From: Tragulus kanchil
Taxonomy: Eukaryota; Chordata; Mammalia; Artiodactyla; Tragulidae
Assembly (NCBI GenBank): GCA_022376925.1
Contig: JAIOJX010000026.1
Span: forward strand, 197,632,400 to 197,696,399
Direction: 5' to 3'
DNA length: 64,000 bases
The translations under genes and the position numbers were made by a program. Of the stretch, positions 44,614-57,987 are shown piece by piece. The notes under the pieces were generated by a model. The model had not been told where the DNA came from, ran no database searches, and worked only from the letters and a program-made list of their open reading frames with translations. Position 1 is the stretch's first letter, and each line of letters begins with the position of its first letter.

Positions 44614-46820
44614 ATATCTGAGGGGCACAGCTTATTAAAAATCATGCTGTATAAGTGCAAATTATTAGTCTTTTAAAAATAACTCATAGTGAATAATATT
44701 GGTAGAAATTTTTAATGTAACATAAAATAGACAGTGACTGAAACCTCATAGGTCAATGTCTTATAGATCAAAGTAATTGATAAAAATACAAATGGGTGTA
44801 ATATTGAAAAGTACAAATTTCTTCTGAAAAAATTAGTTTTTTTTTAATCAAGAGGGGAAAATTGGCAATGACTAAAATCAGAGCTAGTTACAATGTGTTC
44901 TTTGCTAAAAATTAACAGGAGAATAAAATCTCATTGATAAATTTTTTTAACTGCAAAATATGACCTGGGAATATTAGACCTGAGAGAAATGATGACTCCC
45001 AAAGGCAGAAGTTATAAAAAAGCCAATCAACAATTCTAACCTTCATTTTAAATTGTTGAAGGAAAAGAAACTATCTGCAAGAGAAATACTGACGTTGAAA
45101 ATGAAAAATATTTTTTTATGATCTAACATTGCCAGCTGAACAAAGATTTGCCTGAATATAATTAATATGTGGCTATAAGTCTGTTGCAAGTGCTTTATTC
45201 AAAACATCCCGGAGAAAAGAACCTCTCCCTGGTCTCAGATATCCTCTGTGTTGCTTACCCATCCTGGTTTTCCCTGGCCTATTAGAATGTTCTCACCTAT
45301 TCTTCTCTGCTTATCTAAATTCCAGTCATCCTTTAGGATCAGCTCATATTCCAACTTGTTGGAAAGGCTTGCCCCTAATTCCCTCCCCTCCCGCTTATTA
45401 GAATTACTGCAGCCCTTCCTGTCTTTATGTCCTGTTTACTGGCAACTGTATGTATTTCCATCCTATGGAAATTATTTATTTCTATGTAGTTTATTAACTC
45501 TAATTAATTTCAAGTTTCCAAACTCGGGCAATATCTTTTAACCCTTTATATCTTTAAAGTAAGTATTCATATTTAATGGATGAATTGGCTTTCTCATCAT
45601 CCTTTTCCCGCACATATGACAAGTTTTCACTTTTAGCTCATGGAAGAGATGACAGAAAACTGGTATATTGCCAAGAGGAACACTCATGAGGATTCTTTTG
45701 ATCCTGAGATGACAGAAAACTATGCCAAGATATCTGAGGGGCACAGCTTATTAAAAATCATGCTGTATAAGTGCAAATTATTAGTCTTTTAAAATAACTC
45801 ATAGTGAATAATATTGGTAGAAATTTTTAATGTAACATAAAATAGACAGTGACTGAAACCTCATAGGTCAATGTCTTATAGATCAAAGTAATTGATAAAA
45901 ATACAAATGGGTGTAATATTGAAAAGTACAAATTTCTTCTGAAAAATTAGTTTTTTTAATCAAGAGGGGAAAATTGGCAATGACTAAAATCAGAGCTAGT
46001 TACAATGTGTTCTTTGCTAAAAATTAACAGGAGAATAAAATCTCATTGATAAATTTTTTTAACTGCAAAATATGACCTGGGAATATTAGACCTGAGAGAA
46101 ATGATGACTCCCAAAGGCAGAAGTTATAAAAAAGCCAATCAACAATTCTAACCTTCATTTTAAATTGTTGAAGGAAAAGAAACTATCTGCAAGAGAAATA
46201 CTGACGTTGAAAATGAAAAATATTTTTTTATGATCTAACATTGCCAGCTGAACAAAGATTTGCCTGAATATAATTAATATGTGGCTATAAGTCTGTTGCA
46301 AGTGCTTTATTCAAAACATCCCGGAGAAAAGAACCTCTCCCTGGTCTCAGATATCCTCTGTGTTGCTTACCCATCCTGGTTTTCCCTGGCCTATTAGAAT
46401 GTTCTCACCTATTCTTCTCTGCTTATCTAAATTCCAGTCATCCTTTAGGATCAGCTCATATTCCAACTTGTTGGAAAGGCTTGCCCCTAATTCCCGCCCC
46501 TCCCGCTTATTAGAATTACTGCAGCCCTTCCTGTCTTTATGTCCTGTTTACTGGCAACTGTATGTATTTCCATCCTATGGAAATTATTTATTTCTATGTA
46601 GTTTATTAACTCTAATTAATTTCAAGTTTCCAAACTCGGGCAATATCTTTTAACCCTTTATATCTTTAAAGTAAGTATTCATATTTAATGGATGAATTGG
46701 CTTTCTCATCATCCTTTTCCCGCACATATGACAAGTTTTCACTTTTAGCTCATGGAAGAGATGACAGAAAACTGGTATATTGCCAAGAGGAACACTCATG
46801 AGGATTCTTTTGATCCTGAG
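44614..46820 (+). repeat. Tandem duplication 14 (44614-45708 / 45730-46820)
   Basis: Offset 1116 falling to 1112 through shorter A and T runs in copy 2. Filler 45709-45729 'atgacagaaaactatgccaag' is a shrunken copy of 45648-45675 ('atgacagaaaactggtatat', then 'tgccaagag'). One substitution 'ccctcccctccc'/'cccgcccctccc'. Confidence 0.93.
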
Positions 46821-47574
46821 TTATCTCTTGAGAACTAGATATAGAAGTTCAATGCTTTTTGAGTTTCTGATCAGAAGGTGAGGCCTGAAATTCTGAAAGC
46901 CCTTGAAATGATGACAAAGGATATTAAAGGAGACAAAAAATTATTTTTCTCCCTCATTATAAACTCAACTTTTATCCACAGAATGGTCTCATCGATGTGG
47001 AATAAATGTTAAGTTGTCCTTGATTTGTCTTTGACTTTCTTTCTATGGTAGAGGGGACCATCCAATTTTTCTCTTTGCAGTTGATAAAGGCTATGGGTGC
47101 CCAAATGAGAAGAACTATCACAGTCTTTCTAGGCTTCCTTACAACCAGAAGCACCAAGGGCCAAAATATGCAACCCAAACTCCACCCTATGCAATTCAGA
47201 ATATTTCCTTTCAGGTTTTTTTCTTCCTCAATGTGAACTTATTTTCATGTTTGGGGTGAAAAAAGAAAAAAGAGAAAAGTTTTTCTCTTTCTTTCACTTA
47301 CTTTTTTGAACATGCCTTCTCCCTTATCATTAAAAATTGTGTTTCTAATGACTGCATACCATCCCTTAGGAAGGATATACTATAGTTTAGTGTCCCCATG
47401 TAGATTTATTCACTCATTCATAAATATTTATTGAATGTTTACTACACAGGAAGCATAATTATAGGTGTTAGGAATAGAGCAATAAAGCTAAGTCTTTGTC
47501 TTTATGATGGCTGTATTCTAGATATGGTAGAAGACAGTAAATAAAAATATCTATGATGATATATTGAAAAGATC
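46821..47574. other. Unclassified flanking sequence
   Basis: Near 47407-47540, 'attcactcattcataaatat', 'ttattgaatgtttactacac' and 'gatggctgtattctagatat' look like a common old interspersed repeat whose class I cannot fix. Nothing coding. Confidence 0.45.
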
Positions 47575-49020
47575 ATACATCATGATCTTGTGGGATTTAT
47601 TCCAGGGTACAAAGATGGTTCAAACATCCACAGACAAGTCAGTGTGATACACTACAATAACAAAATGAAGGCTAAACGTCATATGATCATCTCAGTAGAT
47701 GCAGAAAAAGCATTTGACAAAACTCAGCATCCATTCATGATTAAAAACTCTCAGCAAAGTGGGCACTGAGGGAATGTACCTCAACACAATAAAGACAGTA
47801 TATGACAAACTGAGTTAGCATCATATTCAACAGTGAAAAGCTGGAACTTTCCCTCAGGATCAGGAATAAGACAAAGATGTCCACTGCCACCACTTTTCTT
47901 CAGTATAGTGCTGGAGTCTCAGCCAGAATAATTAGGCAAGAAAAAGAAAAAGCAATCCAAATTGAGAAGGAAGAAGTAAAACTGTCACTATTTGCAGATA
48001 ATATTATATACAGAAAGCTCTGAAGATTCCATAAGGAGACTATTGTTTAGTCACCAAGTGGTGCCCAAGTCTTTTGCCATCCATGGACTGTAGCCCACCA
48101 GCCTCCTCTGTCCATGGGATTCTCCAGGCAGGAATACTGGAGTGGGTTGCCATTTCCTTCTCCAAAAAAAGGCCATTAGACCTAATAAATTCAGTAAAGT
48201 TGCAGGATACAAAATCAATGCACGAAAGTCTGTTGCCTTAATTTTACATTAATAATGAACTGTCAAGAAGAGAAATTAACAAAACAATCCCATTTATGAT
48301 TGCAACATGAAGAATAAAGTACCTCAGAATAAACCTAACCAAGTGAACTATATTTTGAAAATTATAAGAGATTAACAAAAAAGAAAATTGAAGACACAAA
48401 AGCCTTGATTTGCCCAAGCAATCTTAGGAGAATGAAGCTGGAAATACCATGTTTCTTGATTTCGTATTGCAAAGCTACAGAATTAAAGAGTAGTGGTATT
48501 GATATAAAAAAGACACATAGATCAGTGAAAAGTATAGAACACCAGAAATAAGCCCTGGCATATATGGTCAACTAATTTATGACAAAATATGGAGGCAAGA
48601 ATGTACAATGGGAGAAGAATTTTACCTTCAATAAATGGCATTGGGAAAATTGGACAGCCATATGCAAAAGAATGAAACCGAATTGCTGTTTTATACATAA
48701 TTCCCTTTAGTTAACAAAGATAACTTAAAACAGACTAAAGGCTTGAATATAAGACCTGAAACCTTAAAACTTGTAGAAGAAAACAGAGGTTGTAAGATCC
48801 TTGACATGTTTTGGCAATGTTTTGAATCTGACACCACAAGCAAAATAAAAGCAAAAATAAACAAGTGGAATTACACCCAACTAAAAAGCTTTTGCACAGA
48901 AAAAAAGAAAAAAAAAACTCGTCAACAAAAGTAAAAGACAATCTACTGAGAAAATAATTGGAATCATAAATGTGATAAAAGGCTAATACCACAAATATAT
49001 AAAGAATTCATGTAACTCAA
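47575..49020 (+). mobile_element. L1 ORF2 3' fragment, degraded and interrupted
   Basis: Reverse-transcriptase region landmarks in order: 'gggatttattccagggtaca', 'tgtgatacactacaataaca', 'agtagatgcagaaaaagcat', 'tgtccactgccaccactttt', later 'aggcttgaatataagacctg' and 'aaataaacaagtggaattac'. Frameshifts and stops throughout; no functional ORF. Interrupted by a Bov-A fragment at 48042-48168. The last 155 bp recur in duplication 15. Confidence 0.88.
48042..48168 (-). mobile_element. Bov-A SINE fragment nested in L1
   Basis: + strand 'gttagtcacc'-like start at 48047, 'ccatggactgtagcccacca', 'gtccatgggattctccaggc', 'gttgccatttccttctcc' and then A-run. No tRNA head. It splits the L1 after 'aggagactatt'. 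Confidence 0.8.
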
Positions 49021-51078
49021 TAGTGATTTATTAAAAAAAAGGGAAGGAAGGAGGAGAGAATGGTAGTGGGGGTTGGTCACTTTGGCTTTATACCTGATAA
49101 GAAGACACTGGGGAATTCTGAACATACAAGATAAAAGGTTTGACTTTGGTTTTAAAAGAATCAGTCCACAGCCTGTGTGAAGAAGGGACTGAGAGTAGAA
49201 AATTACCAACAGGTAGAAACAGGAGAATCAACTAGAAAGTTATAATTAACCATGAGATGATGATGGTTTGGCAGGGAAGGAGATATACCAGTGGTGAAGG
49301 TGATGAGAGTGGTTGACTCTAGTGTTTTTTTGGAAGGTTTTGCTGATTAGATATGGAGCACCAGGGAAGAAAAGATGACGATTCTTTTTTTTTTTTTAAA
49401 GATTTATTTATTTATTTTGGGAGGGGGTCGGGTTGAGGAGAGAGGGGAGCGGGCGGGCCACTTCCGTTGGTCTTTCATTTCTCTATCTTCATCCATCTTT
49501 GTTCTTTGGCTCCTGTGGGCCTCCCATCACGGTGGCGTGTGTCGTTGCAGAGCACCGGCTCTGGGCGCATGCGCTCCAGAGCTCTGGCTCGGTAATTGGA
49601 CACATCGGTCCACCCGCTCCACGGCACGTGGGATCTTCCCAGGCCAGGGATCGAACCGGCGCCCCTTGCACTGCAAGGCGGTGTCCTTACCCACTGGACC
49701 ACCAGGGGAAGCCCGAAGATGAAGATTCTTAACCTGAGCAGTGAGAAGAATGGAAGTTACTACTTACCAGATGGGAAAGATGGAAAGAGAGATGATTCAT
49801 TTTGAGAGGTGAGGTGGCAATTAAAGGTTCAGTTTAGGATGTGTTAGTTTTGAGAGGATTCTTAGAGACCTAAGGAGAGAGGCTAAATATGCAGTGGAAG
49901 AGGGATTAAGCAGGGGCTTTAGGCTGGAGGGTTGTCAGTACATAGATAAGGCTAGGACTAATTACACCCAACAAATAAAACAAATTGGAATTACACCCAA
50001 CTAAAAAGCTTTTGCACAGAAAAAAAGAAAAAAAAAACTCGTCAACAAAAGTAAAAGACAATCTACTGAGAAAATAATTGGAATCATAAATGTGATAAAA
50101 GGCTAATACCACAAATATATAAAGAATTCATGTAACTCAATAGTGATTTATAAAAAACAGGGGAAGGAAGGAGGAGAGAATGGTAGTGGGGGTTGGTCAC
50201 TTTGGCTTTATACCTGATAAGAAGACACTGGGGAATTCTGAACATACAAGATAAAAGGTTTGACTTTGGTTTTAAAAGAATCAGTCCACAGCCTGTGTGA
50301 AGAAGGGACTGAGAGTAGAAAATTACCAACAGGTAGAAACAGGAGAATCAACTAGAAAGTTATAATTAACCATGAGATGATGATGGTTTGGCAGGGAAGG
50401 AGATATACCAGTGGTGAAGGTGATGAGAGTGGTTGACTCTAGTGTTTTTTTGGAAGGTTTTGCTGATTAGATATGGAGCACCAGGGAAGAAAAGATGACG
50501 ATTCTTTTTTTTTTTAAAGATTTATTTATTTATTTTGGGAGGGGGTCGGGTTGAGGAGAGAGGGGAGCGGGCGGGCCACTTCCGTTGGTCTTTCATTTCT
50601 CTATCTTCATCCATCTTTGTTCTTTGGCTCCTGTGGGCCTCCCATCACGGTGGCGTGTGTCGTTGCAGAGCACCGGCTCTGGGCGCATGCGCTCCAGAGC
50701 TCTGGCTCGGTAATTGGACACATCGGTCCACCCGCTCCACGGCACGTGGGATCTTCCCAGGCCAGGGATCGAACCGGCGCCCCTTGCACTGCAAGGCGGT
50801 GTCCTTACCCACTGGACCACCAGGGGAAGCCCGAAGATGAAGATTCTTAACCTGAGCAGTGAGAAGAATGGAAGTTACTACTTACCAGATGGGAAAGATG
50901 GAAAGAGAGATGATTCATTTTGAGAGGTGAGGTGGCAATTAAAGGTTCAGTTTAGGATGTGTTAGTTTTGAGAGGATTCTTAGAGACCTAAGGAGAGAGG
51001 CTAAATATGCAGTGGAAGAGGGATTAAGCAGGGGCTTTAGGCTGGAGGGTTGTCAGTACATAGATAAGGCTAGGACTA
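48866..51078 (+). repeat. Tandem duplication 15 (48866-49960 / 49986-51078)
   Basis: Offset 1120 falling to 1118. Filler 49961-49985 'attacacccaacaaataaaacaaat' is a scrambled version of the sequence around 48841-48880. Copy 2 continues 'gctaggactagtcatgag'. Confidence 0.93.
49387..49714 (-). mobile_element. Long tRNA-derived SINE, duplicated at 50505-50832
   Basis: Poly-T, 'gatttatttatttattttgg', 'gcgggcgggccacttccgtt', 'agagctctggctcggtaatt', ending 'ggaccaccaggggaagccc'. Target-site duplication 'agatgacgattctt' (about 49373) and 'agatgaagattctt' (about 49717), one mismatch. Copies differ in T-run length. Confidence 0.9.
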
Positions 51079-53154
51079 GTCATGAGACTGGCCCAGCTCA
51101 GTCAGCAGTGTGTATAAATAAGAAAGAAGAACTGAGGACTGAGGTCCGAGGCATTCCATGTTTAGACATTAGGGAGCTGAAGAGAGACTAGCAAAGAAGA
51201 CTGAGAAGAGGCGTCAGAGAAGTCGCATAAAAATCAAGAACATGTAGAATCCTGGAAGTCAAATGAACAGTGTTTGAAGAAGGATGGAATTATGAATTGT
51301 GTCAAATATTATTGACGGTAAGGTAACCATATGTCTTAGTTTGCCCGGGACACTCCCAGTTTATGCCTTTGTCTAGGATTATGACCCATGTTCATTTCAC
51401 ACTTAGAAATGATCTTGATCAGACTGTAAATTATATGGTCCCCTGTGGTGGCTACAGAGGTGTGCTGTTTAGATCATCTTTCAGGAGAATCTGCCTTGGG
51501 GAGCATGGCTAATTGACACCTCCAGCTGCTGTACCTTCAGATCTACTGTGACATTCATTCCAGGTCATGCTTCCCTTGGGCCATTTCCAGCCACTGACTC
51601 AAAACAGGGGAGTACCAGGAATGGGCCATTCCTGCTGGATCTGGAGATTCTTTGGCCACTGACAGGACGTTCTGACTTGGGGACTGACTCCCTCTAAGTC
51701 TGGCTGACACTTTCCCAGAACTGCACTGTAGTCTCAGGATCTCCTCATCCAATCCTCCCCTCCTGTCGCTTCTGAACAGGTATCAGGTCTAAATTGCAAT
51801 CTGAAGGTTTTTTTTTTAAACCTACTTTTTCCTTCCTCCCCTTTATCTTTCCCAAGCGTCTTTCTGAACAAATAATTGCACATGTATTTCTCTTGGCATC
51901 ATTTTTTTGAGGACCTTAATGAATACAAATAACTCCAGGAATGACTCAAGAAAACAGGCAGCAAGATAGAGTTTGGTATCTGGCTCACACATCACTCAAG
52001 TGGCTTAGAAGACCTCTTCGTAAGTGATGGACGTGTGAGAGGTGGACAGTCCTGGATGTGTTAGTTTTGAGAGGATTCTTAGAGACCTAAGGAGAGAGGC
52101 TAAATATGCAGTGGAAGAGGGATTAAGCAGGGGCTTTAGGCTGGAGGGTTGTCAGTACATAGATAAGGCTAGGACTAGTCATGAGACTGGCCCAGCTCAG
52201 TCAGCAGTGTGTATAAATAAGAAAGAAGAACTGAGGACTGAGGTCCGAGGCATTCCATGTTTAGACATTAGGGAGCTGAAGAGAGACTAGCAAAGAAGAC
52301 TGAGAAGAGGCGTCAGAGAAGTCGCATAAAAATCAAGAACATGTAGAATCCTGGAAGTCAAATGAACAGTGTTTGAAGAAGGATGGAATTATGAATTGTG
52401 TCAAATATTATTGACGGTAAGGTAACCATATGTCTTAGTTTGCCCGGGACACTCCCAGTTTATGCCTTTGTCTAGGATTATGACCCATGTTCATTTCACA
52501 CTTAGAAATGATCTTGATCAGACTGTAAATTATATGGTCCCCTGTGGTGGCTACAGAGGTGTGCTGTTTAGATCATCTTTCAGGAGAATCTGCCTTGGGG
52601 AGCATGGCTAATTGACACCTCCAGCTGCTGTACCTTCAGATCTACTGTGACATTCATTCCAGGTCATGCTTCCCTTGGGCCATTTCCAGCCACTGACTCA
52701 AAACAGGGGAGTACCAGGAATGGGCCATTCCTGCTGGATCTGGAGATTCTTTGGCCACTGACAGGACGTTCTGACTTGGGGACTGACTCCCTCTAAGTCT
52801 GGCTGACACTTTCCCAGAACTGCACTGTAGTCTCAGGATCTCCTCATCCAATCCTCCCCTCCTGTCGCTTCTGAACAGGTATCAGGTCTAAATTGCAATC
52901 TGAAGGTTTTTTTTTTAAACCTACTTTTTCCTTCCTCCCCTTTATCTTTCCCAAGCGTCTTTCTGAACAAATAATTGCACATGTATTTCTCTTGGCATCA
53001 TTTTTTTGAGGACCTTAATGAATACAAATAACTCCAGGAATGACTCAAGAAAACAGGCAGCAAGATAGAGTTTGGTATCTGGCTCACACATCACTCAAGT
53101 GGCTTAGAAGACCTCTTCGTAAGTGATGGACGTGTGAGAGGTGGACAGTCCTGG
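50955..53154 (+). repeat. Tandem duplication 16 (50955-52053 / 52054-53154)
   Basis: Constant offset of 1099 with almost no differences. Join 'cagtcct' + 'ggatgtgttag'; copy 2 continues 'cagtcctgggtacaagg'. Its start overlaps duplication 15, so about 124 bp (49837, 50955, 52054) is present three times. Confidence 0.93.
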
Positions 53155-53727
53155 GTACAAGGTGGTGGCCCCTCGAGCTAAGGATTTCCCCCAAGGTGAA
53201 TAAGGAGAATGTCCCAGGGAGGGGAACCTTTGCCAGTGTGATGATTTGGGCCTTTGAAAGATATGGAGGCAATAATGTCTGAGAATCGTGGAGTTGGCTG
53301 GTTCTTACTATGTTCTGATTCCCTGCAGAAAAATCAGGAGAAATCAAGGTTATATAACAAATAAAGGCTAAGTGTAAGAACTGGAGGGTATCCCTGATAG
53401 GCTAAAAAGAGTTACTTATAAATTATTGAGTTAGAGTAGACACAAGTGAAGGGCAAGCCCTGCATGCAACAGTGTTACAGAGCTTCAGAGAAGTTGAACT
53501 GCTCGGTCAAGGTGAGTATGTTGAGAAAACCAGTGACCCTGAAAGCCTGGATGGGGAAAACTGGATGGGTTCTTCCAAGGAATTTGGCTCAGCAGACCCC
53601 TCTCATTTCTCACTGCTTGTTGAGACGGCTCATACAGCCAGAACACTCTCTGTGCAGGAAGATGCTCCCATGGTCTCTCCACAGCAAGGCTACAGTGGTC
53701 CCCTCAGGAGCTGAGCCCATCTACCCT
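53155..53727. other. Unclassified flanking sequence
   Basis: No repeat or gene recognised. Open frames here lack splice context and resemble no family I know. Confidence 0.5.
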
Positions 53728-55857
53728 GGAGACTGCCAGGTTTATAACCAGGTTAAATCCCATCCTAGCCTGGCTCTGGATAGGCTGGATCTGATAAAGA
53801 AGAAGGAGACTACATCTCAAAGGAACTCCAAGAATTAGGAGCTGGGCTTCCCTGGTGGCTTAGCAGTAAAGAATCTGCCTGCCAATGCAGGGGGCACGAC
53901 TTTGATCCCTGGTCCAGGAAGATACCATATGCCATGCGGCAACTAAGCCTGTGTGCCCCAACTACTGAAGCCCATGTTCCTAGAGTCAAGGCTCCACCAC
54001 AAAAAGCTACTGCAATGAGAAACCTAGCATTGCAGCCAAGAGTCGCCCCCCTTGCTGAAACTAGAGAAAGGCTATACACAGTAAGGAAGACACAGTGCAG
54101 CCAAATAGATAAAGAATTTAAAAATGTGTAATAGGTATTGACATACTTGGCTCACTGGATCCTTGGCCTGTGGGTGAAATGCATCATGGTTTGTGGAAGG
54201 TCAAACAGAAGCCTCTGGAATGGCTGATCTCCTCTCCTCCCTTCCCTAGCAGATGTAGTAAGTCAAAAATAAAACAGGATCCTGGAGAATTACAATGATT
54301 AGTACCAGCATTTAGGTTCAAAATGTCACAGGGTTCATGGTTTCTGTCATAATTGCTTTCACTTCACCAGTGTTCCTGCAAAAACCACATGGATTTTGGA
54401 GAATGGCTATAGCGTAGCATGAGTGAAATTGAATAGTAACTCCAACTGCAGTTGCTATGCCAGGTGTAGCATCTTTGCCAGAACATATTAATAAGGCTCC
54501 AAGAGCATGGTATGTGTCTTTGTATCTGTTTATCAGAGGATTTAACTGAAGATTATTGAGAGAAATAAAAGGTTACTGAGAGCTGGTCTTCAGGTTTATA
54601 TAGAACTAACTGATGACCTTGACAAGGGTGTGTAGTGGAAGCTGCTCTAGAATGGATCATGAAAAAGTGTAAGAGTTAGTGGAGAGAGCAAGAGGAGGAC
54701 TTGAAGGCGTGCTGCTATTTAAAGGGAGCAGAGAAATGAGTCAGTAACTAAAAGGAGATGGGGTCAAAATTTAAGGGGAAAGTTAGTGCGCTCAGGTCCC
54801 CTCGGGCTGAGCCATAGGAGACTGCAGGTTTATAACCAGGTTAAATCCCATCCTAGCCTGGCTCTGGATAGGCTGGATCTGATAAAGAAGAAGGAGACTA
54901 CATCTCAAAGGAACTCCAAGAATTAGGAGCTGGGCTTCCCTGGTGGCTTAGCAGTAAAGAATCTGCCTGCCAATGCAGGGGGCACGACTTTGATCCCTGG
55001 TCCAGGAAGATACCATATGCCATGCGGCAACTAAGCCTGTGTGCCCCAACTACTGAAGCCCATGTTCCTAGAGTCAAGGCTCCACCACAAAAAGCTACTG
55101 CAATGAGAAACCTAGCATTGCAGCCAAGAGTCGCCCCCCTTGCTGAAACTAGAGAAAGGCTATACACAGTAAGGAAGACACAGTGCAGCCAAATAGATAA
55201 AGAATTTAAAAATGTGTAATAGGTATTGACATACTTGGCTCACTGGATCCTTGGCCTGTGGGTGAAATGCATCATGGTTTGTGGAAGGTCAAACAGAAGC
55301 CTCTGGAATGGCTGATCTCCTCTCCTCCCTTCCCTAGCAGATGTAGTAAGTCAAAAATAAAACAGGATCCTGGAGAATTACAATGATTAGTACCAGCATT
55401 TAGGTTCAAAATGTCACAGGGTTCATGGTTTCTGTCATAATTGCTTTCACTTCACCAGTGTTCCTGCAAAAACCACATGGATTTTGGAGAATGGCTATAG
55501 CGTAGCATGAGTGAAATTGAATAGTAACTCCAACTGCAGTTGCTATGCCAGGTGTAGCATCTTTGCCAGAACATATTAATAAGGCTCCAAGAGCATGGTA
55601 TGTGTCTTTGTATCTGTTTATCAGAGGATTTAACTGAAGATTATTGAGAGAAATAAAAGGTTACTGAGAGCTGGTCTTCAGGTTTATATAGAACTAACTG
55701 ATGACCTTGACAAGGGTGTGTAGTGGAAGCTGCTCTAGAATGGATCATGAAAAAGTGTAAGAGTTAGTGGAGAGAGCAAGAGGAGGACTTGAAGGCGTGC
55801 TGCTATTTAAAGGGAGCAGAGAAATGAGTCAGTAACTAAAAGGAGATGGGGTCAAAG
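53728..55857 (+). repeat. Tandem duplication 17 (53728-54768 / 54817-55857)
   Basis: Offset 1088. The sequence before copy 2 (about 54791-54816, 'aggtcccctcgggctgagcc' then 'atagg') is a deletion-rich version of 53697-53727 ('ggtcccctcaggagctgagc' then 'ccatctaccctgg'), i.e. an eroded extension of the same overlap. Confidence 0.93.
53844..54125 (+). mobile_element. CHR-type tRNA-SINE, duplicated at 54932-55213
   Basis: 'gggcttccctggtggcttag', 'ctgcctgccaatgcaggggg', body 'gcggcaactaagcctgtgtg', 'aactactgaagcccatgttc', 'caatgagaaacctagcattg' and an A-rich end. Typical of the CHR/SINE2 body, distinct from the long family. Confidence 0.87.
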
Positions 55858-57987
55858 AAAGTTACTTTCCTAAGGCAGGAAATAATGGTCCAGTAGAGAG
55901 GGAGAAAAGATGGTTCAGGACAAAAGAGGACAGTCGCTGAAGGGATGTCCATGAGCAGAAGACAGAGACTGAGGACTGGGGTAGAAGTACACTAAAAGTT
56001 TGTGTGCACGTGTGTGTGCTTTGGTGTGCCTGCATAACTGAGTTCAAATAGAAGCTCCTCTGATAAAGGAAGTGACAAAATTTAAATCTGCACTCTAAAA
56101 TAGCTAAACACAATAACGTCGCCAGAAGCTTTCATGATCTAAAGAATATTCGGTATTAAGTGGTATAATTTTGTTTTAATGGTTTGCCCTTGTTGTCTGT
56201 GACACATAGCGAGTCTGTGGTACCTGTACTGTCTACCTCGGTCTCCTAAGGCCAAAAGCCTCTTATTAGCCGCAGCCTGGTACGTTTGATGGCAGTGAAG
56301 CACTCTTTATTTTTCTTTTTCAGTTTTGATACATTTTATTTTTCATCTTACTTTTTATTGGAGTACAGTTAATTTAAAATAGTGTCAATGCACTTTACAT
56401 CACAAACAAAAAAAAAATGAGATGGCCGTATCTTGCTGGTTGATTTAAAAATTTTTCAGTCCTTAAACATCAAACAACCAGATGTTCCAAACTTCAGTGA
56501 AAGATGATGGTGCCTGTATTATCATTTTTTAAGTTTATTAGTGAGTTTGAAATATTTTAGTATAAAATTGTGAATAAAATTTTCCTTCTCACTGATCCCA
56601 AGTGAACACAACTGCATTAGGGTTTTCCCTCAGGATACAAGTCTGCCACCTCCCTAGACTCTCTTCTTATTCCTTTCAATGTGTTTTTAGAAGTTGCCTT
56701 TGAGCAAGGAGGAACAAATAGAATAAGCTCTGTTCTTTGTGTTTCTTACCAAATCTGTCAAGGCCCTCTGTCACTTGCTGAGTGAGGGGGAGAAATCGCT
56801 TGAGGCAAAAGCAGGATTTCACACTCCACAAAGCAAGGTGTAAGAATACAAATAATACAGAACTTTTAGGTATATGGAGAGAGCAAGAGGAGGACTTGAA
56901 GGCGTGCTGCTATTTAAAGGGAGCAGAGAAATGAGTCAGTAACTAAAAGGAGATGGGGTCAAAGAAAGTTACTTTCCTAAGGCAGGAAATAATGGTCCAG
57001 TAGAGAGGGAGAAAAGATGGTTCAGGACAAAAGAGGACAGTCGCTGAAGGGATGTCCATGAGCAGAAGACAGAGACTGAGGACTGGGGTAGAAGTACACT
57101 AAAAGTTTGTGTGCACGTGTGTGTGCTTTGGTGTGCCTGCATAACTGAGTTCAAATAGAAGCTCCTCTGATAAAGGAAGTGACAAAATTTAAATCTGCAC
57201 TCTAAAATAGCTAAACACAATAACGTCGCCAGAAGCTTTCATGATCTAAAGAATATTCGGTATTAAGTGGTATAATTTTGTTTTAATGGTTTGCCCTTGT
57301 TGTCTGTGACACATAGCGAGTCTGTGGTACCTGTACTGTCTACCTCGGTCTCCTAAGGCCAAAAGCCTCTTATTAGCCGCAGCCTGGTACGTTTGATGGC
57401 AGTGAAGCACTCTTTATTTTTCTTTTTCAGTTTTGATACATTTTATTTTTCATCTTACTTTTTATTGGAGTACAGTTAATTTAAAATAGTGTCAATGCAC
57501 TTTACATCACAAACAAAAAAAAAATGAGATGGCCGTATCTTGCTGGTTGATTTAAAAATTTTTCAGTCCTTAAACATCAAACAACCAGATGTTCCAAACT
57601 TCAGTGAAAGATGATGGTGCCTGTATTATCATTTTTTAAGTTTATTAGTGAGTTTGAAATATTTTAGTATAAAATTGTGAATAAAATTTTCCTTCTCACT
57701 GATCCCAAGTGAACACAACTGCATTAGGGTTTTCCCTCAGGATACAAGTCTGCCACCTCCCTAGACTCTCTTCTTATTCCTTTCAATGTGTTTTTAGAAG
57801 TTGCCTTTGAGCAAGGAGGAACAAATAGAATAAGCTCTGTTCTTTGTGTTTCTTACCAAATCTGTCAAGGCCCTCTGTCACTTGCTGAGTGAGGGGGAGA
57901 AATCGCTTGAGGCAAAAGCAGGATTTCACACTCCACAAAGCAAGGTGTAAGAATACAAATAATACAGAACTTTTAGGTATATGGAGA
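55768..57987 (+). repeat. Tandem duplication 18 (55768-56874 / 56875-57987)
   Basis: Constant offset of 1107. The join uses a 6-bp match, tggaga, between 'gtatatggagatgacc' and 'gttagtggagagagc'. Segment 54676-54768 is the third occurrence of the unit start. Confidence 0.93.
56341..56400 (-). mobile_element. Short L1 fragment, duplicated at about 57448-57507
   Basis: 'cttactttttattggagtac' and 'agttaatttaaaatagtgtc' match the well-known cetartiodactyl L1 stretch 'ttattggagtatagttgatttacaatgttg'. Strand inferred, not certain. Confidence 0.5.
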
